Shown in pieces: positions 1 through 6,576 of a DNA stretch of 7,348 nucleotides (position 1 is its first letter; each line of letters starts with the position of its first letter). The notes under the pieces were generated by a model. The model did not search any database. It saw nothing but the letters and a program-made list of their open reading frames with translations, and was not told where the DNA came from. The DNA comes from Gp6-AA40 sp050742535. GTDB lineage: Bacteria > Acidobacteriota > Vicinamibacteria > Vicinamibacterales > UBA2999. Location: NCBI GenBank assembly GCA_050742535.1, contig JBOGIQ010000309.1, positions 1-7,348 of the forward strand, written 5' to 3'. Made by a program: the position numbers and the translations under genes.

Positions 1-3000
1 GGTCCGGACACCGTGATTGTCAGCACCGTGAACTCTGCTCCAGTGGCGAAGGCGGGGGCGGATCAGACCGCGCTCGTGACAGGGACCGTCGTCCTCAATG
101 GCAGCACGTCGACCGATGTCGACGGCGACGCGCTGTCGTTCGAATGGGTGCTTACGTCGCGGCCTGCCGGGAGCATCACGACGCTGGCGAATTCGAACTC
201 GGTGAGTCCGACGTTTGTCGTCGACAAGCCCGGCTCGTACGAAGTCCGCCTCACGGTGCACGACGGCATCGTCGCCAGCAGCCCGGACACGGTTGTGGTG
301 ACCACGACGAATACGGCCCCCGTCGCCAACGCGGGTCAGGACTCGACGGCTCAGGTCACCCGTATCGTCTCGCTCGACGGTAGCGGCTCGAGCGACGTGG
401 ATGGCGATTCGCTCTCGTATTTGTGGTCACTGTCGACATTGCCGGCCAGCAGCGCAGCGACGTTGAGCAATTCGACGCTCGTCTCGCCGACGTTTGTCGT
501 GGATGTTCCCGGGGTGTACGTCGCACAACTGCTCGTACACGACGGGACCACGATGAGCCCGGCCGACACCGTGACGATCACCACGGTGAACTCACCGCCG
601 ACGGCAGTGGCGGGCCCCGATCAGTCGGCTCTGGCCGGACAGCCGGTGACGCTCGACGGCAGCGGATCGTCGGACGTCGATAACGACCCGTTGACGTTCA
701 TGTGGGCGATCACGACGCGTCCAGCCGGGAGCGCCGCGGCGATTATCAACGCGTCGGGGCCGGTCGCGCTCTTCACGGCCGACGTTCTTGGGACGTATGT
801 CGCGCAGCTGATTGTGAACGACGGATTGGTCAGCAGTGCCCCCGACACGGTCGTCATCGACACGCGGAACACGCCACCAGCCGCCTCGGCTGGCCCCGAC
901 CAGCTCGGTGTCGCCCTCGGCGGCCTAGTACAACTCGACGGCAGCGGGTCCGCGGACGCCGACGGACATCCGCTGACGTTTGCGTGGTCGCTGCTGTCGA
1001 AGCCGGCCGGCAGCGGCGCGTCAATCTCCGTGGCGGACGCCGTAGCGCCCACATTCGTCGCTGATGTGCCCGGCGATTATGTGGCGCAGCTGATCGTGCA
1101 CGATGGCCTTGTCGCCAGTGCGCCGGACGCGGTTCTGATTCGCACCGCAGCCCAGTCACAACTCGAGGTCTCGCCGGCGTTCCTGGCATTCCCGGCGACC
1201 GCTGTCACCGAGCAGAGTGCGCCCCAGGCGGTTGTCGTCACCAACGCCGGCGGAACGCCGCTCACGTTCTCGTCCGCCACGGTGACGGGGGAGTTCAGCG
1301 TGGCTGCCAATACCTGCGGAGAGCTCGCGCCGGCGCAGACCTGCCAGATCGAGGTGCTCTTCGCGCCGATCGACGACGGAGCGGCGACCGGCAGCCTCGA
1401 GCTCGTGTTTCAGAGCGGTGCCGCGGCGTTCGTATCCGATGTGACGTCGCTGAGCGGGACCGGCGTGTCGCTGACGACGGTCACTGTTGCGGCGACCGAC
1501 GCGGCCGCATCCGAGACCGGTCCGGATCCGGGCACTTTCACGATTACACGCGTCGGCGACACGACCTCGGCGCTGTCGGTCGCGTTCCACATGTCCGGCA
1601 GCGCCGCGAACGGGAGCGACTACAGCGCCATCGTGGGACCAGTGGTCATACCGGCCGGGGCGGCGTCGGCCACGGTGACGGTGACCCCGATCGACGATGC
1701 GGCGACTGAGGAAGCCGAATCGGTCGTCCTGACGCTCCTGGACGGCCCTGGCTATGGTCTGGGAACCGACCGCAGCGACACCGTCACGATCGAGGCGAGC
1801 GGCGTCCTGCCCGTGGTCACGATCGCAGCCGCGGATCCGGACGCCGCGGAATCGCCGCTCGACGCAGGGACGTTCGTCATCACCCGCACCGCCAACCTCG
1901 GCCTGGCCTTCGGAGTGAGCCTGACGCGTGGCGGCACCGCGCTTTCCGGCATCGATTACGTCACGATCCCGGGCACGGTCAACTTTGCGGCCGGTCAGAC
2001 CACGGCGACCTTGACCGTGACGCCGGTTGACGACCCATTCGTCGAAACCCCGGAAATCGTCACGCTGTCGATCAATCCGGACGGCAGTTACACGCTCGGA
2101 GCCGAGACGACCGCGACCGTGACGATCGCGAGCGAGGACGTCAAACCAGTCGTGACGATCACCGCCACGGATCCGGGCGCCGCGGAATCGCCGCTCGACG
2201 CCGGGACGTTCGTCATCACCCGCACCGCCAACCTCGGCCTGGCCTTCGCCGTGAGCCTGACGCGTGGCGGCACCGCGCTTTCGAGCATCGATTACGTCAC
2301 GCTCCCGGGCACGGTCAACTTTGCGGCCGGCCAGACCACGGCGACCTTGACCGTGACGCCGGTGAACGACGCCCTCGTTGAAGGTCCCGAAACCGTCACC
2401 GTGGCGATCAACCCGAGCGCGGATTTCGATCCTGGCGCGCAGACGTCGGCCGCCGTCACGATCGCGAGCGAGGACGTCAAACCAGTCGTGACGATCACCG
2501 CCACGGATCCGGACGCCGCGGAATCGCCGCTCGACGCCGGGACGTTCGTCATCACGCGCACCGCCAACCTCGGCCTGGCCTTCACCGTGAGCCTGACGCG
2601 TGGCGGCACCGCGCTTTCCAGCAGCGATTACGTCACGATCCCGGGCACGGTCAACTTTGCGGCCGGTCAGACCACGGCGACCTTGACCGTGACGCCGGTG
2701 AACGACGCACTCGTTGAAGGTCCAGAAACCGTCACCGTGGCGATCAACCCGAGCGCGGATTTCGATCCTGGTGCGCAGACGTCGGCCGCCGTGACGATCG
2801 CGAGCGAGGACGTCAAACCAGTCGTGACGATCACCGCCACAGACCCGGACGCCGCGGAATCGCCGCTCGACGCCGGGACGTTCGTCATCACCCGCACGGC
2901 CAACCTCGGCCTGGCGTTCACCGTGAGCCTGACGCGTGGCGGCACCGCGCTTTCGAGCATCGATTACGTCTCGATCCCGGCCACGGTCAACTTTGCCGCC

Positions 3001-3150
3001 GGCCAGACCACGGTCACACTGACGGTGACGCCAATCAACGACGCGACTGTTGAGAACGCGGAGATCGTCGTTCTGACGATCAACGCGAGCACCGCCTATG
3101 ACATCGGGGCGCAGTCGTCCGCGAGCGTTGTTATCGCCAGTGAGGAATAG
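1..3150 (+). CDS. Multidomain surface/secreted protein with PKD-like, ASH and Calx-beta domains (5' partial)
   Basis: The frame is open from base 1 and ends at TAG 3148-3150, giving 1049 visible residues. Position 1 falls inside a repeat, so the true start and any signal peptide lie upstream; the GTG at 13 is internal. Numbering residues from base 1, the domains are: four PKD-like (K319L-type) beta-sandwiches at 11-103, 104-196, 197-289 and 290-382, each with an AGxDQ-like opening, an SSDVDGD-like acidic loop, a W core and a late HDG or NDG motif; one ASH/choice-of-anchor-D domain at 383-490 with a probable disulfide pair (NTCG...QTCQ) and a closing SGTG; and five Calx-beta domains at 491-603, 604-715, 716-827, 828-939 and 940-1049, with DAAES, IDY and NDA..VE..E acidic positions that bind calcium in this family. 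It ends directly after the last Calx-beta domain, with no visible membrane anchor or sorting signal. Such architectures are typical of extracellular adhesive or matrix proteins; the ligand here is unknown. The domain calls are solid and the cellular role is inference. Confidence 0.9.
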   Translation, partial: GPDTVIVSTVNSAPVAKAGADQTALVTGTVVLNGSTSTDVDGDALSFEWVLTSRPAGSITTLANSNSVSPTFVVDKPGSYEVRLTVHDGIVASSPDTVVVTTTNTAPVANAGQDSTAQVTRIVSLDGSGSSDVDGDSLSYLWSLSTLPASSAATLSNSTLVSPTFVVDVPGVYVAQLLVHDGTTMSPADTVTITTVNSPPTAVAGPDQSALAGQPVTLDGSGSSDVDNDPLTFMWAITTRPAGSAAAIINASGPVALFTADVLGTYVAQLIVNDGLVSSAPDTVVIDTRNTPPAASAGPDQLGVALGGLVQLDGSGSADADGHPLTFAWSLLSKPAGSGASISVADAVAPTFVADVPGDYVAQLIVHDGLVASAPDAVLIRTAAQSQLEVSPAFLAFPATAVTEQSAPQAVVVTNAGGTPLTFSSATVTGEFSVAANTCGELAPAQTCQIEVLFAPIDDGAATGSLELVFQSGAAAFVSDVTSLSGTGVSLTTVTVAATDAAASETGPDPGTFTITRVGDTTSALSVAFHMSGSAANGSDYSAIVGPVVIPAGAASATVTVTPIDDAATEEAESVVLTLLDGPGYGLGTDRSDTVTIEASGVLPVVTIAAADPDAAESPLDAGTFVITRTANLGLAFGVSLTRGGTALSGIDYVTIPGTVNFAAGQTTATLTVTPVDDPFVETPEIVTLSINPDGSYTLGAETTATVTIASEDVKPVVTITATDPGAAESPLDAGTFVITRTANLGLAFAVSLTRGGTALSSIDYVTLPGTVNFAAGQTTATLTVTPVNDALVEGPETVTVAINPSADFDPGAQTSAAVTIASEDVKPVVTITATDPDAAESPLDAGTFVITRTANLGLAFTVSLTRGGTALSSSDYVTIPGTVNFAAGQTTATLTVTPVNDALVEGPETVTVAINPSADFDPGAQTSAAVTIASEDVKPVVTITATDPDAAESPLDAGTFVITRTANLGLAFTVSLTRGGTALSSIDYVSIPATVNFAAGQTTVTLTVTPINDATVENAEIVVLTINASTAYDIGAQSSASVVIASEE
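31..1146 (+). repeat. Four tandem PKD-like units, exact 279-nt register
   Basis: Unit boundaries taken at the N[ST][AP]P motif fall at 31, 310, 589 and 868, so each unit is exactly 279 nt (93 codons) with no indels. The units are clearly related at protein level (for example SGSSDVDGD and YVAQLIVHDG) but diverged at DNA level, unlike the Calx-beta array downstream. This suggests an older expansion under a length constraint. Confidence 0.88.
1810..3150 (+). repeat. Four tandem Calx-beta units, 336-nt register, highly similar DNA
   Basis: Units begin at the PVVTI motif at 1810, 2146, 2482 and 2818. The first three are exactly 336 nt (112 codons) and the last is 333 nt including the stop codon. 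Comparing the 2146-2481 and 2482-2817 units base by base I count about 11 differences, roughly 97% identity, several of them synonymous. The 1471-1809 Calx-beta domain is diverged and lies outside the homogenised block. This pattern indicates recent tandem duplication or gene conversion, so copy number may vary between strains and may be collapsed in short-read assemblies. Confidence 0.9.
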
Positions 3151-3206
3151 CGTGAACGAGCCGGAACACCACGGGCCCTAGAGCTGGTAGTTGGCAGGTG
3201 GTGGTT

Positions 3207-3221
3207 TTCGGAAATTCCGAA
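3207..3221. other. 15-bp near-perfect palindrome
   Basis: Seven-base arms TTCGGAA and TTCCGAA are separated by a single A, 2 nt before the terminator stem. With a one-base centre it suits a dimeric protein's DNA site better than an RNA hairpin. No matching regulator family is recognised, and chance occurrence is possible. Confidence 0.4.
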
Positions 3222-3223
3222 TG

Positions 3224-3260
3224 GGGCGGCTCTCGACCGAGGGCCGCCCTTTCTTGTGTT
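3224..3260 (+). terminator. Rho-independent terminator after the repeat-protein gene
   Basis: GGGCGGC (3224-3230) pairs with GCCGCCC (3243-3249). The stem continues inward through a T-G wobble and CTC/GAG to a GACC loop, giving about 11 pairs. A T-rich tract (TTTCTTGTGTT, 3250-3260) follows. It lies 74 nt past the TAG of the upstream gene and should separate it from the next gene. Confidence 0.85.
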
Positions 3261-3328
3261 GACCTTATGCGTTTTGATGGCTGAGCCGTTCACGCGGACG
3301 ACGGTCTAAGATCACCTGAAGGCGTGCA

Positions 3329-3745
3329 ATGCGACAGGCGGGGTCCACGCTGCTCGTGCTGTTTCTCGCGGGTGTCTCCTCGGGCTGCGACGGCTTTACC
3401 CTCTTCGTCTCCGCCGGTCCGCTGCCAGACAGCCGAACCTCACCCACCGCGCCGCTCCCGCCGCGACCGATCGTCCTTGGTGACGTTGTCCACGACACAT
3501 TTATCGTCCCGGAGATCTGCTTCGATGTGCAGGCACCCAGGAGTGGGACGCTGTTCATCCGGATCACGTGGGATCGCCGGCATGGCGACCTCGACCTGGC
3601 GTTTCTGAGCACCGTGATGTCCACAACGAGCCATGATGCGTTGGTCGTTGGAACGCTGCACGTCGCGCAGGGCCAGCGTTACCGGATCACGGTCGTGGGC
3701 GAGCACGGACCTGTCCCGTTCACGCTGACCACGTCGCTTGACTGA
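3329..3745 (+). CDS. Small putative lipoprotein with PPC-like beta-sandwich domain
   Basis: 138 residues. ATG 3329 is preceded by GAAGG (3318-3322) at 6-nt spacing, and the N-terminus is an export signal (hydrophobic residues 8-15). Residues VSSGC form a plausible but imperfect lipobox with Cys20 as the lipidated residue; Ser rather than Leu at -3 makes lipidation less certain. A Pro/Ser/Thr-rich linker covers about 31-48. Residues about 50-138 resemble the bacterial pre-peptidase C-terminal (PPC) fold: a GDVVHDTFIV-like opening, GTLFIRITWD, GDLDLAFL, then GQRYRITVVG and a final FTLTTSL strand. PPC domains are non-catalytic domains of secreted proteins, and here the domain stands alone. The gene follows a terminator and lies 78 nt upstream of the next gene, so it may be monocistronic or lead the downstream run. 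A TTGACC (3259-3264) resembles a -35 box but no convincing -10 follows. Specific function unknown. Confidence 0.75.
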   Translation: MRQAGSTLLVLFLAGVSSGCDGFTLFVSAGPLPDSRTSPTAPLPPRPIVLGDVVHDTFIVPEICFDVQAPRSGTLFIRITWDRRHGDLDLAFLSTVMSTTSHDALVVGTLHVAQGQRYRITVVGEHGPVPFTLTTSLD

Positions 3746-3823
3746 CCTCTGACCGCGCTGCCAGTCAACTCCGCCGATTCAATTTCCGTCGAAGGGGGAG
3801 GCAGTAACGCCAGAGGAGGCAGC

Positions 3824-4207
3824 ATGAGCCACCATAGACTCGGACTGGTCGTCGCCCTGCTTGCGCTCGTGGGAATGTCGGGCGTCCTGGCGCAGACACC
3901 GGATATCACGGGGACCTGGAACTTCCTGGTCGATATGGGCAGCGTCATCGGGGAACCGGTGTTTTCGTTCGAGCAAAAAGGTGAGACACTCGCTGGCACC
4001 GTATCGAGCTCACGGGGTATCCAGAAGGTCACGGGCTCCATCAAGAACGACAAGGTCGTCTTCGAATTCGAAGGCGGCCGCGACGGCCAGACCTTCACAG
4101 CGGTTTACACGGGCACTGTGGAGTCTGCGACCGGAATGCGCGGCACCGTCGAGTACGCCGGTGCTCTGGACGGTGCGGGTACGTGGGTCGCGACGAAGAA
4201 GAAGTGA
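3824..4207 (+). CDS. Small secreted beta-rich protein of unknown function
   Basis: 127 residues. ATG 3824 is preceded by a strong Shine-Dalgarno sequence, AGAGGAGG (3812-3819), 4 nt away. Residues 1-23 form a classical signal peptide (hydrophobic 7-19, probable cleavage VLA|Q at 23/24), so the mature protein is about 104 residues. It consists of alternating strands with the pattern ITGTWNF, FSFEQKGETLAGTV, VTGSIKNDKVVFEF, FTAVYTGTV, MRGTVEY and GTWVATKK. This repeated GTW/GTV rhythm resembles small lipocalin-like or up-and-down beta-barrel envelope proteins. No catalytic residues, cysteines or metal motifs are seen. It lies 28 nt before the cytochrome/copper protein and is probably co-transcribed with it, which suggests an accessory or ligand-binding role. 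That role is inference from position only. Confidence 0.82.
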   Translation: MSHHRLGLVVALLALVGMSGVLAQTPDITGTWNFLVDMGSVIGEPVFSFEQKGETLAGTVSSSRGIQKVTGSIKNDKVVFEFEGGRDGQTFTAVYTGTVESATGMRGTVEYAGALDGAGTWVATKKK

Positions 4208-4235
4208 GCGCTCCAAGAGCGTCAAGGAGTAAGCC

Positions 4236-5639
4236 ATGCGAAGGCGTGGATGGGTACTTGCGGCGGCGATCGTCGGCGTCTCGGCGGCTGTGGCAAGCGC
4301 CATTCCGTTTTCGGCCCAGGCGCAGACGAAAGAGCCGGTTACCTTCTCGAAAGACATCGCGCCGATCCTCCAGCGCAGCTGCCAGCAGTGCCATCGCCCG
4401 AACTCCGTGGCCCCGATGTCGCTGCTGACATATGAGGAGACGCGGCCCTACGCCCGGTCGATGAAGGCGCGGACCGCGCTGCGCGACAAGCGTGGCGCGA
4501 TGCCGCCCTGGTACATCGAGAAGAACGTCGGCATTCAGCACTTCAAGGACGATTTCTCGCTGAGCGAGGAGGAGATCGGGAAGATCGCGGCGTGGGCGGA
4601 CACCGGCGCGCCGCAGGGCAATCCGGCGGACCTGCCGCCGCCGCTCACGTTCCCGGACGGGAAATCGTGGCGGATCGGGACTCCGGATTTGATCGTCGTG
4701 TCACCGCCCGTCGAGATGAAGGCGCAGCAGCCGGACTGGTTCGGCTCGATCGGGCAATCGCCGACCGGCTTGACCGAGGATCGCTATGTCGCGGCGGTCG
4801 AAGTCAAAGAGGTGAACGACTCCGGTGGGCGGTCGCGCAGCAGCACCGTCGGCGGCCTCTATCTGTTTCATCACGCCGCGTACGCGGCCATCGCTGCTGG
4901 TGGCCGCGGCGGGGCCAGCATCTTTCCGGTTCACGAAGTTGGGCGGAACGCGGACGTCTTCGACGCCGAGGCGGGCAGGCTCCTGCAGGCCAATTCGTCG
5001 ATTGTGTTCAACTCGGTGCATCTGCACGCGAACGGAGCCGACTCGAAGGCGCACCTCGAGGTCGGCTTCAAGTTTCATCCACGCGGATACAAGCCGACCC
5101 TGAACTTCCGTCAGTTGTTCGTCGGCAACGGTCCTGATCTGGACATCAAAGGGAACGAGGCCAACCAGCGGGTCGACGCCTACTTCACGCTTCCACAGCA
5201 CGTGAAGATCAGCACCTACGAGCCGCACATGCATGCGCCGGGTGTGCGCATGTGCCTCGAGGCGATCTGGGGCGTGACGGTCCAGACGCTCAACTGCTCC
5301 AAATACGATCACAACTGGGTCAGGGCGTATTGGTACGAAGACGATGCCGCGCCGCTGCTGCCGAAGGGGACGATCCTGCACGTCATCGGCTACTTCGATA
5401 CGACATCGGCAAACAGGAACGTTCCGGACCCGCGAAACTGGTCCGGGTCGGGTCATCGCTCGGTGGACAACATGATGATCAACCTGATGCAGGCGATCTC
5501 CCTGACTGACCAGCAATTCGAGGCGGAGGTGGCGAAGCGGCGCGAGAAGCTCGCCCTGAAGTCCGGCCAGACCGTTATCGGGTGTCCGACCTGCAGCGCC
5601 ACTCCGCGCCCGCCATCGGCGACGATTACGCCGAACTGA
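4236..5639 (+). CDS. Secreted cytochrome c / type II copper monooxygenase-like fusion protein
   Basis: 467 residues. ATG 4236 has AAGGAG (4224-4229) at 6-nt spacing. A signal peptide covers about 1-30 (basic MRRR, hydrophobic stretch, AQAQ). Residues about 35-125 form a c-type cytochrome domain with one heme site, C49-Q-Q-C52-H53, and a likely distal methionine at M89 in GAMPPW. The C-terminal part (about 150-430) resembles type II copper ascorbate-dependent monooxygenases (PHM/dopamine beta-hydroxylase fold). Candidate copper ligands occur in the family order: H212-H213, H262 in VHLHANG, H331/H333 in PHMHAPG, and M413/M414 in DNMMINLM. These match PHM H107/H108, H172, H242/H244 and M314 by order and spacing only. 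C340 and C354 could form a disulfide, and a CPTC pair (450-453) sits near the end. Family knowledge suggests copper-dependent oxidation outside the cytoplasm; the heme domain could supply electrons in place of ascorbate. Substrate and activity are unproven. It is the central gene of the 3824-6527 run. Confidence 0.85.
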   Translation: MRRRGWVLAAAIVGVSAAVASAIPFSAQAQTKEPVTFSKDIAPILQRSCQQCHRPNSVAPMSLLTYEETRPYARSMKARTALRDKRGAMPPWYIEKNVGIQHFKDDFSLSEEEIGKIAAWADTGAPQGNPADLPPPLTFPDGKSWRIGTPDLIVVSPPVEMKAQQPDWFGSIGQSPTGLTEDRYVAAVEVKEVNDSGGRSRSSTVGGLYLFHHAAYAAIAAGGRGGASIFPVHEVGRNADVFDAEAGRLLQANSSIVFNSVHLHANGADSKAHLEVGFKFHPRGYKPTLNFRQLFVGNGPDLDIKGNEANQRVDAYFTLPQHVKISTYEPHMHAPGVRMCLEAIWGVTVQTLNCSKYDHNWVRAYWYEDDAAPLLPKGTILHVIGYFDTTSANRNVPDPRNWSGSGHRSVDNMMINLMQAISLTDQQFEAEVAKRREKLALKSGQTVIGCPTCSATPRPPSATITPN

Positions 5640-5648
5640 AGCGCCCGA

Positions 5649-6527
5649 ATGAAGAAGGTCTTGTTCGCGATCACGTTGGCGATCCCGACGGCGCTCTCGA
5701 CGGCCGCCCAGGAATCCTTTTCCACCGGACAGAACATCGCACCGGCGTATGAGGGCTGGGAGAAGAACGCCGACGGCTCGTTCAATCTCGTGTTCGGCTA
5801 CTTCAACCGGAACTGGGAAGAGGAGATCGATGTGCCGGTGGGTGCGGCGGACACGATCGAGCCTGGTGGACCGGACCGCGGCCAGCCCACGCACTTCCTC
5901 CCGCGGCGGAACCGGTTCGTGTTCCGGATTCGAGTGCCGGCCGACTTCGGGACGCGAGAGCTCGTCTGGACGCTGACCAGCAACGGAAAGACCGAACGCG
6001 CGTACGGGACGCTGAAGCCCGACTACTTCATCGACGACGATGTCATCATGGCCAACAACGGCGCAGCCGGGATGGGCGGCGCCGATCCTTCGCTGAAAGG
6101 AAACACGCCGCCTGTTCTCACCGTCGACGGGCCGACAACACGAACAGTAAAGGCTGGCGAAGTGGTGACACTGACCGCCGCAGCCGGCGACGACAAGATC
6201 CCCAGGCCGCGACCGATGCCGCCGCTGAACCCGGGAGTGGCGAGCCGATTCACCGTGGACAGCGCCACCGGTTTGCGGCTGTCGTGGTTCGTCTATCGCG
6301 GCAAGGGGAATGTCGTCTTCGATCCCGTGCAGACCAAGGTCTGGGAAGACACCAGAGACAACGCCAACTCGCCATGGTCATACGGGTGGAGAACTCCGCC
6401 GGTGCCGCCCGATGGCAAGTGGGTCGTCCGCGCGACGTTCCCCGAACCCGGCACCTACGTGCTGCGCTGCCAGGCACACGACGGTGGGCTGGCGACGATC
6501 GCAGATGTGACCTTCGTCGTCCGGTAG
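5649..6527 (+). CDS. Secreted protein of unknown function, probable partner of the cytochrome/copper protein
   Basis: 292 residues. The ATG lies 9 nt after the upstream stop. The only Shine-Dalgarno-like bases (GAAG, 5638-5641) overlap that stop codon, so translational coupling is likely. Residues 1-20 are a signal peptide (MKK, hydrophobic core, STAA|Q). The N-terminal half (about 30-135) has a conserved-looking signature: PAYEGWEKNADGSFNLVFGY, then NRNWEEEIDVP, EPGGPDRGQPTHFLPRRNRF and LVWTLTSNGKTERAYGTL. The C-terminal half (about 153-292) resembles an Ig/PKD-type beta-sandwich: TPPVLTVDGP, VKAGEVVTLTA, LRLSWFVYRG, FPEPGTYVLRCQAHDGG and a final DVTFVV strand. One cysteine (C274) is present in the mature protein, with no heme or obvious metal site. 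From memory, similar proteins sit beside cytochrome/copper proteins in Acidobacteriota, but I could not check this. It may be a scaffold or substrate-binding accessory; no enzymatic role can be assigned. Confidence 0.82.
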   Translation: MKKVLFAITLAIPTALSTAAQESFSTGQNIAPAYEGWEKNADGSFNLVFGYFNRNWEEEIDVPVGAADTIEPGGPDRGQPTHFLPRRNRFVFRIRVPADFGTRELVWTLTSNGKTERAYGTLKPDYFIDDDVIMANNGAAGMGGADPSLKGNTPPVLTVDGPTTRTVKAGEVVTLTAAAGDDKIPRPRPMPPLNPGVASRFTVDSATGLRLSWFVYRGKGNVVFDPVQTKVWEDTRDNANSPWSYGWRTPPVPPDGKWVVRATFPEPGTYVLRCQAHDGGLATIADVTFVVR

Positions 6528-6548
6528 TTGTCGTCGTCCGCGACTGTC

Positions 6549-6572
6549 GTAGTGTCCGCCTTCAGGCGGACC
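6549..6572 (+). repeat. REP-like palindromic element, copy 1
   Basis: A 24-nt sequence begins with GTAGT and contains GTCCGCCT (6554-6561), a TC centre, then AGGCGGAC (6564-6571), a perfect 8-bp stem. It fills the short gap between two converging genes, ending 4 nt from the regulator's TAA stop. No T-tract follows on either strand, so it is not a classical terminator, though the hairpin could protect or end both transcripts. An identical copy in inverted orientation lies at 7313-7336. The GTAG head plus GC-rich imperfect palindrome resembles REP elements mobilised by REP-associated tyrosine transposases (RAYTs). Confidence 0.8.
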
Positions 6573-6576
6573 AGCG

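Noticed and set aside
13..15. GTG as a start codon for the repeat protein
   Set aside because: The frame is open to base 1, and GPDTV before NSAP matches the inter-unit linker of the repeat units (for example PDTVVVTTT before NTAP), so this position is internal.
1752..2960. Repeated minus-strand open frames opposite the Calx-beta array
   Set aside because: They share near-identical translations only because the sense strand is a tandem repeat. No ribosome-binding site or independent domain is seen.
1810..3150. Regular repeats considered as a CRISPR array or satellite DNA
   Set aside because: The 336-nt period keeps an uninterrupted reading frame that encodes Calx-beta domains. There are no short repeats with unique spacers.
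3259..3312. Candidate promoter before the 3329 gene (TTGACC at 3259-3264, TAAGAT at 3307-3312)
   Set aside because: The spacing between the two boxes is far too long, and neither has an acceptable partner at 16-18 nt.
4209..4221. Small hairpin CGCTC-CAA-GAGCG between the 3824 and 4236 genes
   Set aside because: Five base pairs without a T-tract is common by chance in GC-rich DNA and would not act as a terminator.
4701..5894. Long open frame on the minus strand (397 codons) opposite the cytochrome/copper gene
   Set aside because: It is antisense to two well-supported genes with signal peptides and motifs. The translation is Arg-rich, low in recognisable motifs, and typical of a GC-rich shadow frame.
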